From NCBI RefSeq assembly GCF_900184265.1, contig NZ_FXXA01000002.1, positions 636,733-700,732 on the forward strand: 64,000 nt of DNA, written 5' to 3'. The notes beneath the pieces were generated by a model, which ran no database searches, was not told the origin of the DNA, and was given only the letters and a program-made list of their open reading frames with translations. The DNA comes from Eggerthella timonensis. GTDB lineage: Bacteria; Actinomycetota; Coriobacteriia; Coriobacteriales; Eggerthellaceae. The position numbers and the translations under genes were made by a program. Below, piece by piece: positions 1 through 7,988 of the stretch (positions within the stretch are counted from its first letter, which is position 1; each line of letters starts with the position of its first letter).

Positions 1-191
1 GCGACGGCGCTCAGCCCAAAACGGGCGAGGGCGGCGTGCACACCTTCAACTTCAAGGCCGACGGATCGGGCGAGGCCGCCATCACGTTCACGTATGCGCG
101 CTCGTGGGAGGCTTCCGACGACGACCAGACGGTCGTGCTCAAGACGACGGTCGAAAACGGCGCGTTCACGAAGGTCGAAGAGCAGGCCTAA
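1..191 (+). CDS. Chagasin-like (I42 family) protease inhibitor, C-terminal fragment
   Basis: The window opens inside this gene; the reading frame begins at base 3 and ends at the TAA at 189-191. The visible 62 residues carry GEGGVHTF followed by FNFKADGSGEAAITFTYARS and then WE. This matches the second conserved loop (G-x-G-G) and the third (R-x-W) of chagasin-type inhibitors of papain-like cysteine proteases. The first loop (NPTTGY-like) would lie upstream, out of view. In bacteria such proteins are usually exported or lipid-anchored, but no signal peptide can be seen here. The family call rests on two short motifs and the beta-strand-like pattern between them. Confidence 0.6.
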   Translation, partial: DGAQPKTGEGGVHTFNFKADGSGEAAITFTYARSWEASDDDQTVVLKTTVENGAFTKVEEQA

Positions 192-232
192 CGCGCAGGG
201 AGGGGCGGCAGCGCGCCGTCCCTCCCAAGTCG

Positions 233-1030
233 CTAGATGCTGAGGTTGCGGCGGTCGAACACCGCCACTGCCGCGGCGAACAGCGCCACCGCGCTCGCGG
301 CCAGTGCAATCGCGCCGCCGACTGCCGACGCGTCGCCTGCGGCCAAGCCGTAGTAGTCGAACAGCGTCAAGGGGTTGACGTTCTCCAGGAACTCGAACTT
401 GTCGCCCACCTTCGACACCATCTGCATGAGGAAGAACAGGATGCAAAGGCCGCCGCCCGCCCACAGAGCCGCCGTGGCGTTCGAAAACAGGCAGGCCGAC
501 AGGAAGCACAGGCCCGCGATAGCCAGCCACAGCGCGAACAGCCCCGCGTTCACCTGCAACAACGCCTGCATGTCCAGCTCGCCGGGGAACAGAGTCTCGG
601 CGAATCCCACCTCGAGCGCCGTAACCGCCACCATGAGGGCGGCAAGGATAGCCACCATCACGCCGATCATCGTGCATGCGATGCGCGTGCGGCTGTTCGG
701 CGTTGCCAGCAGGTACGCCATCGCGCCGCGATCGAGGTAGCGCACCATCAGCTTGTTCACCATAATCAGGATCAGCACGAGGATGAAGATGGTCAGCAGG
801 AACCCGTACAGGTAGTTCAGCATGAAGTCGATAAGGGTGGTGGCCTGCGTCGACATGCCGAATGCGGCGAACACCTCGGGCATGCTCTGCATCATGAGAT
901 CGAGGCTCTCGCCCAGCTCGGGATCGAACATGCTCACGATCATGCCGATGTACATAGCCAGCACCGCGGCGATGATGCCGCTGACGAACAGGTTGGCGCG
1001 CAGCTCCTTCGCGAACAGCGTCTTATTCAT
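233..1030 (-). CDS. ABC-2 type transporter permease
   Basis: A 265-residue integral membrane protein with about six hydrophobic segments, for example near residues 15-35, 60-90, 110-140, 160-200 and 235-260, and no soluble domain. It is the membrane half of an ABC-2 exporter; the ATPase is encoded just upstream. The start codon overlaps the last 8 bases of the ATPase gene and has a strong AAAGGAGG ribosome-binding site, so the two are translationally linked. Permeases of this class next to a TetR gene usually export toxic or hydrophobic compounds. The substrate cannot be read from the sequence. Confidence 0.85.
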   Translation of the reverse strand: MNKTLFAKELRANLFVSGIIAAVLAMYIGMIVSMFDPELGESLDLMMQSMPEVFAAFGMSTQATTLIDFMLNYLYGFLLTIFILVLILIMVNKLMVRYLDRGAMAYLLATPNSRTRIACTMIGVMVAILAALMVAVTALEVGFAETLFPGELDMQALLQVNAGLFALWLAIAGLCFLSACLFSNATAALWAGGGLCILFFLMQMVSKVGDKFEFLENVNPLTLFDYYGLAAGDASAVGGAIALAASAVALFAAAVAVFDRRNLSI

Positions 1031-1979
1031 GGGAGCCTCCTTTCAACCCCGACCTGCGGTTCGACGCGTCGCCGAAGGTGCCGTACAGGTGCATGAACAG
1101 CTCTTCGAGCGTCTGCTCGCGCGCGGTGAGATCGACGATCTCGTACGCGGCCAGGTCCTTCACGAACGCGTCGAGGTTGCCGGACACGGCCGTTTCCACG
1201 CTGGTCGTCCCCTGTTTCTGCACGCTGACACCGGTGTCGCGGTGGGCCGCCGCGTAGCGGTCGCGCGCGGCCTCGTCGGCAAACGTGACGACGAACATGC
1301 GCTTGCGCGACTTCCGCACGTCGTCCATGCGCTCTACGGCGGCCAGCTTGCCCCCGCGGATGAACGCCACCCGATCGCACGTGCGCTCGACCTCCTCGAA
1401 CAGGTGCGACGACAGCAAGATGGTGGTGCCGCGGCGCTTCTCTTCCAGCACGAGGTCGATGAAGCGGCTCTGCATGAGGGGGTCGAGGCCGCTCGTGGGC
1501 TCGTCGAGCAGGACGATGTCGGGCGAGGCCATGAACGCGCAGACCAGCCCCACTTTCTGCTTCGTGCCCTTCGACATCTTGCGAATGCGCCGCGCGGGAT
1601 CCAGCTCGAAGTACTCGATCAGCTGCTCCATGCGCGTGCGGTCGCGCAGCTTCTTCATGCGCGCCATGAATTCCAGGAACGCCGCGCCGGTCATCTCGTC
1701 CATGCAGGCGATTTCGCCGGGCAGGTAGCCCAGGTGCTCCTGGATGCGGGCGCGCTGGCTGAAGCAGTTCAGGCCGTTGATGTTCACGGTGCCCTCATCA
1801 GGGCGGATGAAGCCCATGAGGTTGCGCATGGTCACCGTCTTGCCGGCGCCGTTCGGTCCCAAAAAGCCGAACACCTCGCCCCGCTCCACGGCAAACGACA
1901 CGCCGAACACGCCGCGCCCGCTTCCGTAATCTTTCTTGAGCCCCTCGATCGCAATCGCGGGGCCGATTGTTGCGCTCAT
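1023..1979 (-). CDS. ABC transporter ATP-binding protein (ABC-2 efflux type)
   Basis: A 318-residue ATPase with Walker A GPNGAGKT, signature MSKGTKQK, Walker B DIVLLDEPTSGLDP and H-loop LLSSHLFEEVE. The roughly 100 residues after the nucleotide-binding domain are the C-terminal extension typical of DrrA/CcmA-like exporters. The frame stays open upstream, but the ATG at 1979 is preferred. It overlaps the tetR stop as ATGA and sits behind AAGGAGGAATACC. Order of transcription is tetR, ATPase, permease, so the regulator is cotranscribed with the pump it probably controls. Confidence 0.9.
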   Translation of the reverse strand: MSATIGPAIAIEGLKKDYGSGRGVFGVSFAVERGEVFGFLGPNGAGKTVTMRNLMGFIRPDEGTVNINGLNCFSQRARIQEHLGYLPGEIACMDEMTGAAFLEFMARMKKLRDRTRMEQLIEYFELDPARRIRKMSKGTKQKVGLVCAFMASPDIVLLDEPTSGLDPLMQSRFIDLVLEEKRRGTTILLSSHLFEEVERTCDRVAFIRGGKLAAVERMDDVRKSRKRMFVVTFADEAARDRYAAAHRDTGVSVQKQGTTSVETAVSGNLDAFVKDLAAYEIVDLTAREQTLEELFMHLYGTFGDASNRRSGLKGGSHE

Positions 1980-2626
1980 CGGTATTCCTCCTTGTACGAA
2001 TAGGCTTTCAGCATGTCGCACCAGCGGTACATCTCGTCCAGCATCGCATCCATGTCGAGGCGCTGATGCAGGGCGCGCTGCTGGTGCAGGTAGCCGTCAG
2101 CCAGCCAAATCAGCAGGTCGAGCACGTACTTCGGGTCGATGTCGTCGCGGAACCGGTCAAACCGCACGTTCTTGAAGTACGTGGAGAACATCAGGTCGAT
2201 TTGCCGCTGCGTCCAGCTGTCCATCGTGTCCTTGATGTCTTTGTGCTCCGGGTAGAAGGCCCGGACGGAGAACTCCAGCAGGTAGGGGAAACGCGAAAGC
2301 ACCTTGCGCTTGGTTTCAGCTGCGTACACGAGCAGATCGAAGAAATCGTCGATCTCGTAGAATCCGTCGTCCACCACCAGATCGGACACCTTCTCCATGA
2401 GGTGCTCCATGAGGTAGAGGTACAGCTCCTTCTTGTTCTTGAAGTAGAAGAACAGAAGGCCCTTCGAGATGCCAGCGCGTCGTGCGATGTCCTCGGTCGA
2501 AGCGCTTTTGTAGTCGCATCGACCGAACGTTTCCACGGCGGCGTTGACGATAGCCTCGCGTCGCTGTTCGGGGAGGTTCTCGAACTTGCTGAAGTCCGCA
2601 TGCCCCCTATCGTCCGTTGCGCTCAT
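1976..2626 (-). CDS. TetR/AcrR family transcriptional regulator
   Basis: A 216-residue regulator. The N-terminal helix-turn-helix lies around residues 22-68, with the family hallmarks STEDIARRAGISKGLLFFYF and KNKKELY. The remaining C-terminal part is the variable ligand-binding and dimer domain. It is the first gene of a three-gene operon with an ABC-2 ATPase and permease. A perfect palindrome lies 32 bases upstream of its start, so autoregulation and control of the pump is the simplest reading. The ligand is unknown. Confidence 0.9.
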   Translation of the reverse strand: MSATDDRGHADFSKFENLPEQRREAIVNAAVETFGRCDYKSASTEDIARRAGISKGLLFFYFKNKKELYLYLMEHLMEKVSDLVVDDGFYEIDDFFDLLVYAAETKRKVLSRFPYLLEFSVRAFYPEHKDIKDTMDSWTQRQIDLMFSTYFKNVRFDRFRDDIDPKYVLDLLIWLADGYLHQQRALHQRLDMDAMLDEMYRWCDMLKAYSYKEEYR

Positions 2627-2657
2627 TGCCGCCGCCTCCCTTCCTGCCGCTCTGCGG

Positions 2658-2679
2658 CCGTTGACCGCTCGGTCAACGG
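2658..2679 (-). promoter_or_regulatory. Perfect 22-bp palindrome, probable TetR operator
   Basis: Two 10-base arms, CCGTTGACCG and CGGTCAACGG, are exactly complementary around a 2-base CT centre. The site lies 32 bp upstream of the tetR start, where TetR-family repressors usually bind. It contains the GACCG/CGGTC core common in TetR operators. The assignment follows from symmetry and position, not from binding data. Confidence 0.75.
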
Positions 2680-2815
2680 ATTGGAGATCATGCTACCCCG
2701 TTGACTATTTTTTAGAAGGGGGTGAAAGGAGGAAATTTTTCGTCGTCGCCTGCAAGGGGGAAGGCGGCCCCATTGTCATCCTGCGCGCAAGGCGCCCGCA
2801 CGCAGCACGTGAACG

Positions 2816-2869
2816 CATTCGCCCCAAACACACGCCTCGTGCGCGTTATGCGTGTGTTTGAGGCGAATG
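2816..2869. terminator. Long stem-loop between the tetR and opuC operons
   Basis: Two 20-base arms (2816-2835 and 2850-2869) are complementary with one mismatch around a 14-base loop. The hairpin lies 41 bases past the stop of the ATPase gene at 2910 and could terminate that operon. No T-run follows on the minus strand, so it may instead be an mRNA-stabilising hairpin or a dispersed repeat. Confidence 0.45.
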
Positions 2870-2909
2870 AGCGTACGCGACGCGACGCATTCGTTGACCT
2901 CGCTCGCCG

Positions 2910-3734
2910 CTAGCGTGCGTACACGGTGCGCTTGCGGGTTACCAGGCGGTCGACGAATTCGGTGGCGGGGCTGCGCAGGATCTCGCAGGGCGGCGCGAAC
3001 TGCACGGCGCGGCCTGCTTCCATGACCAGCACCTTGTCGCCGAGGTCGAGCGCCTCGTCGATGTCGTGCGTCACGAACAGCACGGTGATGCCCGTCTGCC
3101 GGTGGATGCGTTTGATCTCGTCCTGCAGGCTGCTGCGGGTGATGGCGTCCACGGCGCTGAACGGCTCGTCGGCCAGCAGGATGTCGGGGCTGGCCGCCAG
3201 CGCGCGGGCGATGCCGACGCGCTGCGCCTGGCCGCCCGACAGCTCGGCGGGGTAGCGGTCCATGATGTCGCGCGGCAGCCCGATGATGTCCATCCACTTC
3301 GTTACGGCCGCCTCGGTGCGGCCCCTGTCGCCGCTGTTCAGCAGCGTGGGCACGTACGCGATGTTCTGCTCCACGCTGAGGTGGGGGAACAGCACGCTGC
3401 CTTGGATGGCGTAGCCGATGTTGCGGCGCAGCTCGATGGGATCGACGCTCGACGTGGCCTGCCCGTGTACGAGCACGTCGCCCTCGTCGGGCATCACCAG
3501 CGCGTTCACCATTTTCAGCAGCGTGGTTTTGCCGCAGCCCGAGCTGCCGATGATGGTGACGAACGCGCCCTCTTCGATGGCGAGGTCCACGTCGTTCACG
3601 GCCACGGCGTCGCCGAAGCGCTTGGTCACCTGCTCGAATGCCACTGCGGGCGCGCACGCGTCGTCCTGGGCAGCGGCGAAGCCGTCGGCATCGAGGGATT
3701 CCGTGCAACGCGTATGCGCGGATGCTGTTTCCAT
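2910..3734 (-). CDS. Glycine betaine/carnitine/choline-type ABC importer, ATP-binding protein (OpuCA-like)
   Basis: A 274-residue ATPase with Walker A GSSGCGKTT, signature LSGGQAQR, Walker B DILLADEPFSAVD and H-loop FVTHDIDEALDLGDK. The order and the IDEALDLGDK segment are typical of OpuA/OpuC/ProV quaternary-amine importers. It lacks the C-terminal CBS pair found in many OpuCA proteins and ends at about residue 270. The gene follows the permease-binding-protein gene with a 1-base gap (TAG G ATG). Predicted role is compatible-solute uptake under osmotic stress; the exact solute is not determined. Confidence 0.85.
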   Translation of the reverse strand: METASAHTRCTESLDADGFAAAQDDACAPAVAFEQVTKRFGDAVAVNDVDLAIEEGAFVTIIGSSGCGKTTLLKMVNALVMPDEGDVLVHGQATSSVDPIELRRNIGYAIQGSVLFPHLSVEQNIAYVPTLLNSGDRGRTEAAVTKWMDIIGLPRDIMDRYPAELSGGQAQRVGIARALAASPDILLADEPFSAVDAITRSSLQDEIKRIHRQTGITVLFVTHDIDEALDLGDKVLVMEAGRAVQFAPPCEILRSPATEFVDRLVTRKRTVYAR

Positions 3735-3735
3735 G

Positions 3736-5331
3736 CTACATCAGCCCCTTCTCGGTCAAAAACGCATCGGCCACTGCTTTCGGCTCCTGCCCCTGCGTTT
3801 CCACGGCGTTGTTCATGCGCGCCATGTCGGTGTCGGTGATGGCGCCTTGCAGCTTCAGCAGCTCGTCGCGCAGCTCGGGGTGCTTCTCCAGGGTGTCCTG
3901 GCGCACCACGTTGCCGCAGAGGTACGAGGGATAGAAGTGCTGGTCGTCCTCGAGCACCACGAGGCGATCGTCGGCCACCTTGCCGTCGGTGGTTGACACG
4001 ACGATGGCGTCCACCTTGTTCTCGAACAACGCTTGGTACTTCAAGCTGATGTCCATGTCGCGCGTGGTGCCGAAGTCCATGCCGTAGGCAGCCTGCAAGC
4101 CGGGGTAGCCGTCCTGCCGGTCGTAGAAGTCGGGTTCCGCGCCGAAAGCGAGCTCGCCGGCCACGTTCGCGAGGTCGGAGTACGTGCGCAGTCCGTAGCG
4201 TTCGGCCACGTCCTTGCTCACGGCCAGGCCGAACGTGTTGTTGAAGCCGTACATGCCCACCCACGTGAGATTCAGCTGCGACTCATATTCCTGCTGCATG
4301 GTGTCGAACATCGACTCGTCGTAGGTGCTGTCATGCTTCAGCACGGCGTTCCAGCCTGTTCCGGTGTACTCGGGGTAGAGGTCGAAGTCGCCCTTCTCCA
4401 TGCCGGGCTCGATGTTCGACGTACCGCCGCCCACGCCCTGCGTCAGCTCCACGGTGAGATCGGTGTCGTGCTCGATCAGCGTGTTCAGCATCTCGCCGAG
4501 GATGTACTGCTCGGTCATGGGCTTCGTCGCGATGTTCACCACGTTGTCGCCTCCGCCGCGATTCGCGAACGCGAAGGCCCCGCCTGCGATCAGCACCACG
4601 GCCGCGCCCACGGCTACGACGGCGCCCGTGCGCCGCCGAAAGCCTTGGCCCGCTCCCTTCTGCGTCCCGGTGCGCTTGCGATGGCGCGCGCTCGACGGCT
4701 CGAGGTGGCGGCGCGTCGACTTCTCGGCCAGCCCCAGCAGCAGGTCAACCACGATGGCCAGCAGCGCGATCAGCACGCTGCCCGCCAGCGTCATGGCAGG
4801 GGCGTTCGTCGTGATGCCGCGGTAGATGGCCACGCCCAGGCCGCCCGCGCCGATGAAGCTGGCGATGCCGGCCAGCGCGATGGTCATGGTGGCCATGTTG
4901 CGGATGCCGCTCATGATGATGGGCGCGGCCAGCGGCAACTCGATGCGGTAGAGCAGCTGGCGGTCGGTGGAACCCATGCCGCGCGCCGCCTCGATGATGG
5001 CGGGGTCGATGGTGGTGAGGCCGGTGTACGTGTTGCGCACCATCGGCAGCAGCGCGTACACGGTGAGCGCCACGATGGCCGTGAGGTCGCCGATGCCCGT
5101 GACGGGAATGAGGAAGCCGAACAGCGCGATGGACGGGATGGTGTACACGAAGTTCACCAGCGCGAGCACCGGTTTCGCTCCGCGCCGCCACGCGGCGATG
5201 GCGATGCCGAGCGACAACCCGATGAGGGCCGCCAGCGCAATGGATATGAAGGAAATGCCGATATGCTGCAGAAGAAGGTCGAAAAACCAAGCGCGCTTTT
5301 CGACGAGCAAGGCGAACATGGACTCGATCAA
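3736..5331 (-). CDS. OpuC-type permease fused to substrate-binding domain
   Basis: One polypeptide of about 531 residues carries two transporter parts. Residues 1-215 form a binding-protein-dependent permease with five to six helices and the cytoplasmic loop containing EAARGMGSTDRQLL. A linker follows, then a helix near residues 250-270 (VVAVGAAVVLIAGGAFAF). From about residue 280 there is an OpuAC-like quaternary-amine-binding domain (NIATKPMTEQYILGEMLNTL onward) that would sit outside the cell tethered to the membrane. The chosen start is the TTG at 5331, seven bases after GAGGA; the ATG at 5319 is the alternative. The fusion removes the need for a separate lipoprotein and is known in some OpuA/OpuC systems. 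Confidence 0.85.
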   Translation of the reverse strand: MIESMFALLVEKRAWFFDLLLQHIGISFISIALAALIGLSLGIAIAAWRRGAKPVLALVNFVYTIPSIALFGFLIPVTGIGDLTAIVALTVYALLPMVRNTYTGLTTIDPAIIEAARGMGSTDRQLLYRIELPLAAPIIMSGIRNMATMTIALAGIASFIGAGGLGVAIYRGITTNAPAMTLAGSVLIALLAIVVDLLLGLAEKSTRRHLEPSSARHRKRTGTQKGAGQGFRRRTGAVVAVGAAVVLIAGGAFAFANRGGGDNVVNIATKPMTEQYILGEMLNTLIEHDTDLTVELTQGVGGGTSNIEPGMEKGDFDLYPEYTGTGWNAVLKHDSTYDESMFDTMQQEYESQLNLTWVGMYGFNNTFGLAVSKDVAERYGLRTYSDLANVAGELAFGAEPDFYDRQDGYPGLQAAYGMDFGTTRDMDISLKYQALFENKVDAIVVSTTDGKVADDRLVVLEDDQHFYPSYLCGNVVRQDTLEKHPELRDELLKLQGAITDTDMARMNNAVETQGQEPKAVADAFLTEKGLM

Positions 5332-5638
5332 GGGTATTCCTCGCTTTCGCACGCGTTCGCTTCCATTGTACGGAAGTATTGGTTGGCGACGATGGGGGCG
5401 CTGGCGTGTTGCCCAACCGTCATCGGTTGTCGGCATCGCGTTCACCGAACGTGTGGTTTTCCCCGAGTAACCGACCCGTGTTCATTGCGTAGGGGGCCGC
5501 TGCGCTTTATCATAGTAAAGAGAGACGTATTTCCCCATCTGCCATATCCACCAGAGGCCGCACGTTCGAGGGCGGTCGTCGCGTACATTTCGGCAGTTTG
5601 GAAGAGGGGCCGCGCTCGCGCGGCAGGAAGGATGCGCC
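5332..5638. promoter_or_regulatory. Divergent intergenic region with promoter for citrate synthase
   Basis: This 307-base gap separates the leftward opuC operon from the rightward citrate synthase. A plausible housekeeping promoter for citrate synthase is TTGCGT at 5485-5490 and TATCAT at 5508-5513 with 17 bases between them. That leaves a leader of about 120 bases. I saw no clear riboswitch or terminator in the leader and no convincing promoter for the opuC side. Confidence 0.5.
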
Positions 5639-6985
5639 ATGGCTAGTGAAAAGCAGATCGCTCTGTACGAGAATTTCAAGGCGATCAACTCTATCGATCC
5701 GGCAAGCTACGAGCAGTTCGACGTGAAGCGCGGCTTGCGCAACGCCGACGGTACCGGCGTTATCGCGGGGCTCACGAACATCGCGAACGTCCACGGCTAC
5801 GTGGTGTCCGACGGCGAGAAGGTGGCCGACGAGGGCATGCTGCGCTATCGCGGCTACGACGTGTACGACCTGCTGGGCACCGATGCCGCCGATCGTCGCT
5901 TCAACTTCGAGGAAGTCGCGTACCTCCTGCTCATGGGCGAGCTGCCCACGCAGGAACAGCTGGATCGCTTCATCGCCGCTCTCGACGCCGAGCGCGAGCT
6001 GCCCGACGGATTCACCGCGTCCATGATCATGCGCGACACGCCGCCCGACATCATGAACATGCTGCAGCGCTGCATCCTGTTGCTGTACGCCTACGACTCC
6101 GAAGCCGAGGATCGCTCGCCCGAGCACGAGATCCACACCGCCATCTCGCTCATCTCGCGTCTCCCGCGCATCATGGTGCTGACCTACTATGCGAAGCAGG
6201 CGCGCTTCAACAACGGCTCCATGATCATGCATCGCTTCGTCCCCGGCCAGTCCACGGCTGAGACCATCCTGTCCATGCTGCGCCCCGACCGCCAGTTCAC
6301 CGCCGACGAGGCGCGCATGCTCGACATCATGCTGTGCCTGCACGCCGAGCACGGCGGCGGCAACAACTCCACGTTCACCACGCGGGTGCTGACCTCGTCC
6401 GACACCGATCCGTACTCCACGTACGCCGGCGCCATCGGCTCGCTGAAGGGCTGGAAGCACGGCGGCGCGAACCACCAGGTGCTCGCCATGCAGAAGGAGC
6501 TCAAGGAGAACGTGGCCGATTGGTCCGACGAGGGCCAGGTGGCCGACTACCTGGCGAAGATCGTCAACAAGGAGGCCTTCGACAACACGGGCCTCGTTTA
6601 CGGCATGGGCCACGCGGTGTACACGAAGTCCGACCCGCGCGCCATCATCTGCAAGCAGTTCGCCGAGAAGCTGGCCATGGGCACGGAGTACGAGGCCGAG
6701 TACCGCTTGCTCGAGAGCATCGAGCGCCTCGCGCCCGAGGTGATTCTGCGCGAGAAGGGCACGAGCAAGGACATGTGCGCGAACATCGACATGTACTCCG
6801 GCTTCGTGTACTCGATGATGGGCATCCCGGAGGACCTGTTCACGCCGCTGTTCGCGTGCGCGCGCATGTCCGGCTGGGCCGCGCACCGCTTCGAGGAGAT
6901 CGTCTCGGGCAAGCGCATCATCCGCCCCGCGTACAAGAGCATCCGCAGCGGCAAGCGCGACTACGTCGCCATGGGCGACCGCTAG
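5639..6985 (+). CDS. Citrate synthase (citrate/2-methylcitrate synthase family)
   Basis: A 448-residue enzyme that condenses acetyl-CoA with oxaloacetate. Visible signatures are HAEHGGGNNSTFTTRV near residue 237, LKGWKHGGANHQVL near 264 and YGMGHAVYTKSDPRA near 320. These carry the catalytic histidines and CoA-contact residues of the family. The N-terminal extension before GLRNADGTGV is as in the longer Gram-positive citrate synthases. The start follows GGAAGG at a 7-base spacing. In anaerobes without a full TCA cycle the product probably feeds 2-oxoglutarate and glutamate synthesis. A 2-methylcitrate synthase role cannot be excluded, but no prp genes are nearby. Confidence 0.92.
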   Translation: MASEKQIALYENFKAINSIDPASYEQFDVKRGLRNADGTGVIAGLTNIANVHGYVVSDGEKVADEGMLRYRGYDVYDLLGTDAADRRFNFEEVAYLLLMGELPTQEQLDRFIAALDAERELPDGFTASMIMRDTPPDIMNMLQRCILLLYAYDSEAEDRSPEHEIHTAISLISRLPRIMVLTYYAKQARFNNGSMIMHRFVPGQSTAETILSMLRPDRQFTADEARMLDIMLCLHAEHGGGNNSTFTTRVLTSSDTDPYSTYAGAIGSLKGWKHGGANHQVLAMQKELKENVADWSDEGQVADYLAKIVNKEAFDNTGLVYGMGHAVYTKSDPRAIICKQFAEKLAMGTEYEAEYRLLESIERLAPEVILREKGTSKDMCANIDMYSGFVYSMMGIPEDLFTPLFACARMSGWAAHRFEEIVSGKRIIRPAYKSIRSGKRDYVAMGDR

Positions 6986-7008
6986 GCCGCGCACCCGCAG
7001 CGAACGAG

Positions 7009-7024
7009 TGTTTCACGTGAAACA
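7009..7024. other. parS site (ParB/Spo0J-binding consensus), copy 1
   Basis: Exact match to TGTTTCACGTGAAACA, the consensus bound by chromosomal ParB proteins. Here the palindrome extends perfectly to 22 bases (7006-7027). It is intergenic, just past the citrate synthase stop. A weaker 13/16 match lies at about 7166-7181. Confidence 0.85.
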
Positions 7025-7045
7025 CTCGGGGTGCATCCGATAGAG

Positions 7046-7080
7046 CGCGCTCCTCCCCCTGCTGGGCGAGGAGCGCGTTT
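7046..7080 (+). terminator. Rho-independent-type terminator after citrate synthase
   Basis: A perfect 10-bp stem, CGCGCTCCTC with GAGGAGCGCG, encloses a 12-base loop and is followed by TTT. It lies 60 bases past the citrate synthase stop codon. The T-run is short, as is usual in high-GC genomes. Confidence 0.7.
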
Positions 7081-7272
7081 CGGTTTCGGCTGCATAGCGT
7101 GGGCGTCTGCGAGCCGGGGCCTCGAGTTGCGGTCGCGCGTCAAGCAGGGGAGGGTTCGAACGCCGGTTTTACGTGAAACTCGTTCGCGAACGCGGGGCCC
7201 GTAGCGTCGTCGGGCTTGTCGGCGCGTAAGAAAAGCGCCCGGAGCCGTTGGCTGCCGGGCGCGTCGCATTTC

Positions 7273-7360
7273 TGGCGGAGGCGGTAGGATTTGAACCCAC
7301 GAAGCCTTGCGGCTTAACAGTTTTCAAGACTGCCGCCTTCAACCACTCGGCCACGCCTCC
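7273..7360 (-). tRNA. tRNA-Ser(TGA)
   Basis: Read on the minus strand, the acceptor arms GGAGGCG and CGCCTCC pair perfectly. A G discriminator and an encoded CCA follow. The anticodon loop is CTTGAAA with anticodon TGA. The long variable arm (AAGCCGCAAGGCTT region) and the GGTTCAAATCC T-arm complete a class II serine tRNA of 88 nt including CCA. Confidence 0.95.
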
Positions 7361-7484
7361 GCATGGGGTTGCCTCGGGTTCGGCGGGCGAGCGCGCAAGA
7401 GCGCCTCGATCCGCATCGTCGCGCGTCGTGCTTTTTCGCGCCGCGTTCCCGAATGCATCGGTAGGATACCATATAATAAGCCGC

Positions 7485-7988
7485 ATGACCGACGAAGACT
7501 ACATGCGCATGGCAATCGAGGAGGCGCATCGCGCCGAAGAGCTGGACGAAGTCCCCATCGGGGCCGTCGTGGTGTACGAGCCCATCGACCCCGCGACCCG
7601 CCGTCCCCTGGCCGAGCCGCAGGTGATCGCGCGGGCGTGCAACCTGCGCGAGACGACGCAAGATCCCGCCGGGCATGCCGAGTTCATCGCGCTCAAGCAG
7701 GCGGCCGATCGCCTGGGCGTATGGCGGCTGACCGGCTGCACGGTGTACGTGACGCTGGAGCCGTGCGTGATGTGCGCGGGCCTCATGCATCAGGCGCGCG
7801 TCGACCGCTGCGTGTACGGCGCCGCCGACCCGAAGGCGGGCGCCCTCGGCACTCTGTACGCCGTCAACGCCGACAAGCGCCTCAACCACACCTTCGAAGC
7901 CACGCCCCAGGTGCTGGGCGACGAGTGCGCCGAATTGCTGCGAAGCTTCTTTGCGAAAAAGAGAAAGAAACGGGGGAACCCCTCATGA
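7485..7988 (+). CDS. tadA: tRNA-specific adenosine deaminase
   Basis: A 167-residue zinc deaminase that converts A34 to inosine in tRNA-Arg(ACG), allowing decoding of CGN codons. The zinc-site signatures are present: GHAEFIALKQA (His ligand and catalytic Glu) near residue 65 and LEPCVMCAGLMHQAR (two Cys ligands) near residue 90. Length and the C-terminal helix (ECAELLRSFFAKKR) fit TadA. The insert EPIDPATRRPLAEPQ after the first strand makes it slightly longer than the E. coli protein. The ATG at 7485 is chosen because family homology starts there (MTDEDYMRMAIEEA); the frame is open upstream through the tRNA. Its stop overlaps the next start as ATGA. Confidence 0.93.
   Translation: MTDEDYMRMAIEEAHRAEELDEVPIGAVVVYEPIDPATRRPLAEPQVIARACNLRETTQDPAGHAEFIALKQAADRLGVWRLTGCTVYVTLEPCVMCAGLMHQARVDRCVYGAADPKAGALGTLYAVNADKRLNHTFEATPQVLGDECAELLRSFFAKKRKKRGNPS

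Noticed and set aside
2801..2815. A further parS-like core, CACGTGAAC, near 2807
   Set aside because: Only the central CACGTGAA matches; the left arm is unrelated, so it is not a ParB consensus site.
7082..7272. Possible SRP RNA next to tRNA-Ser(TGA), as in many Gram-positive genomes
   Set aside because: I looked for the conserved SRP Alu/S-domain core and found no GGAAGCAGC-like or matching tetraloop segment on either strand.
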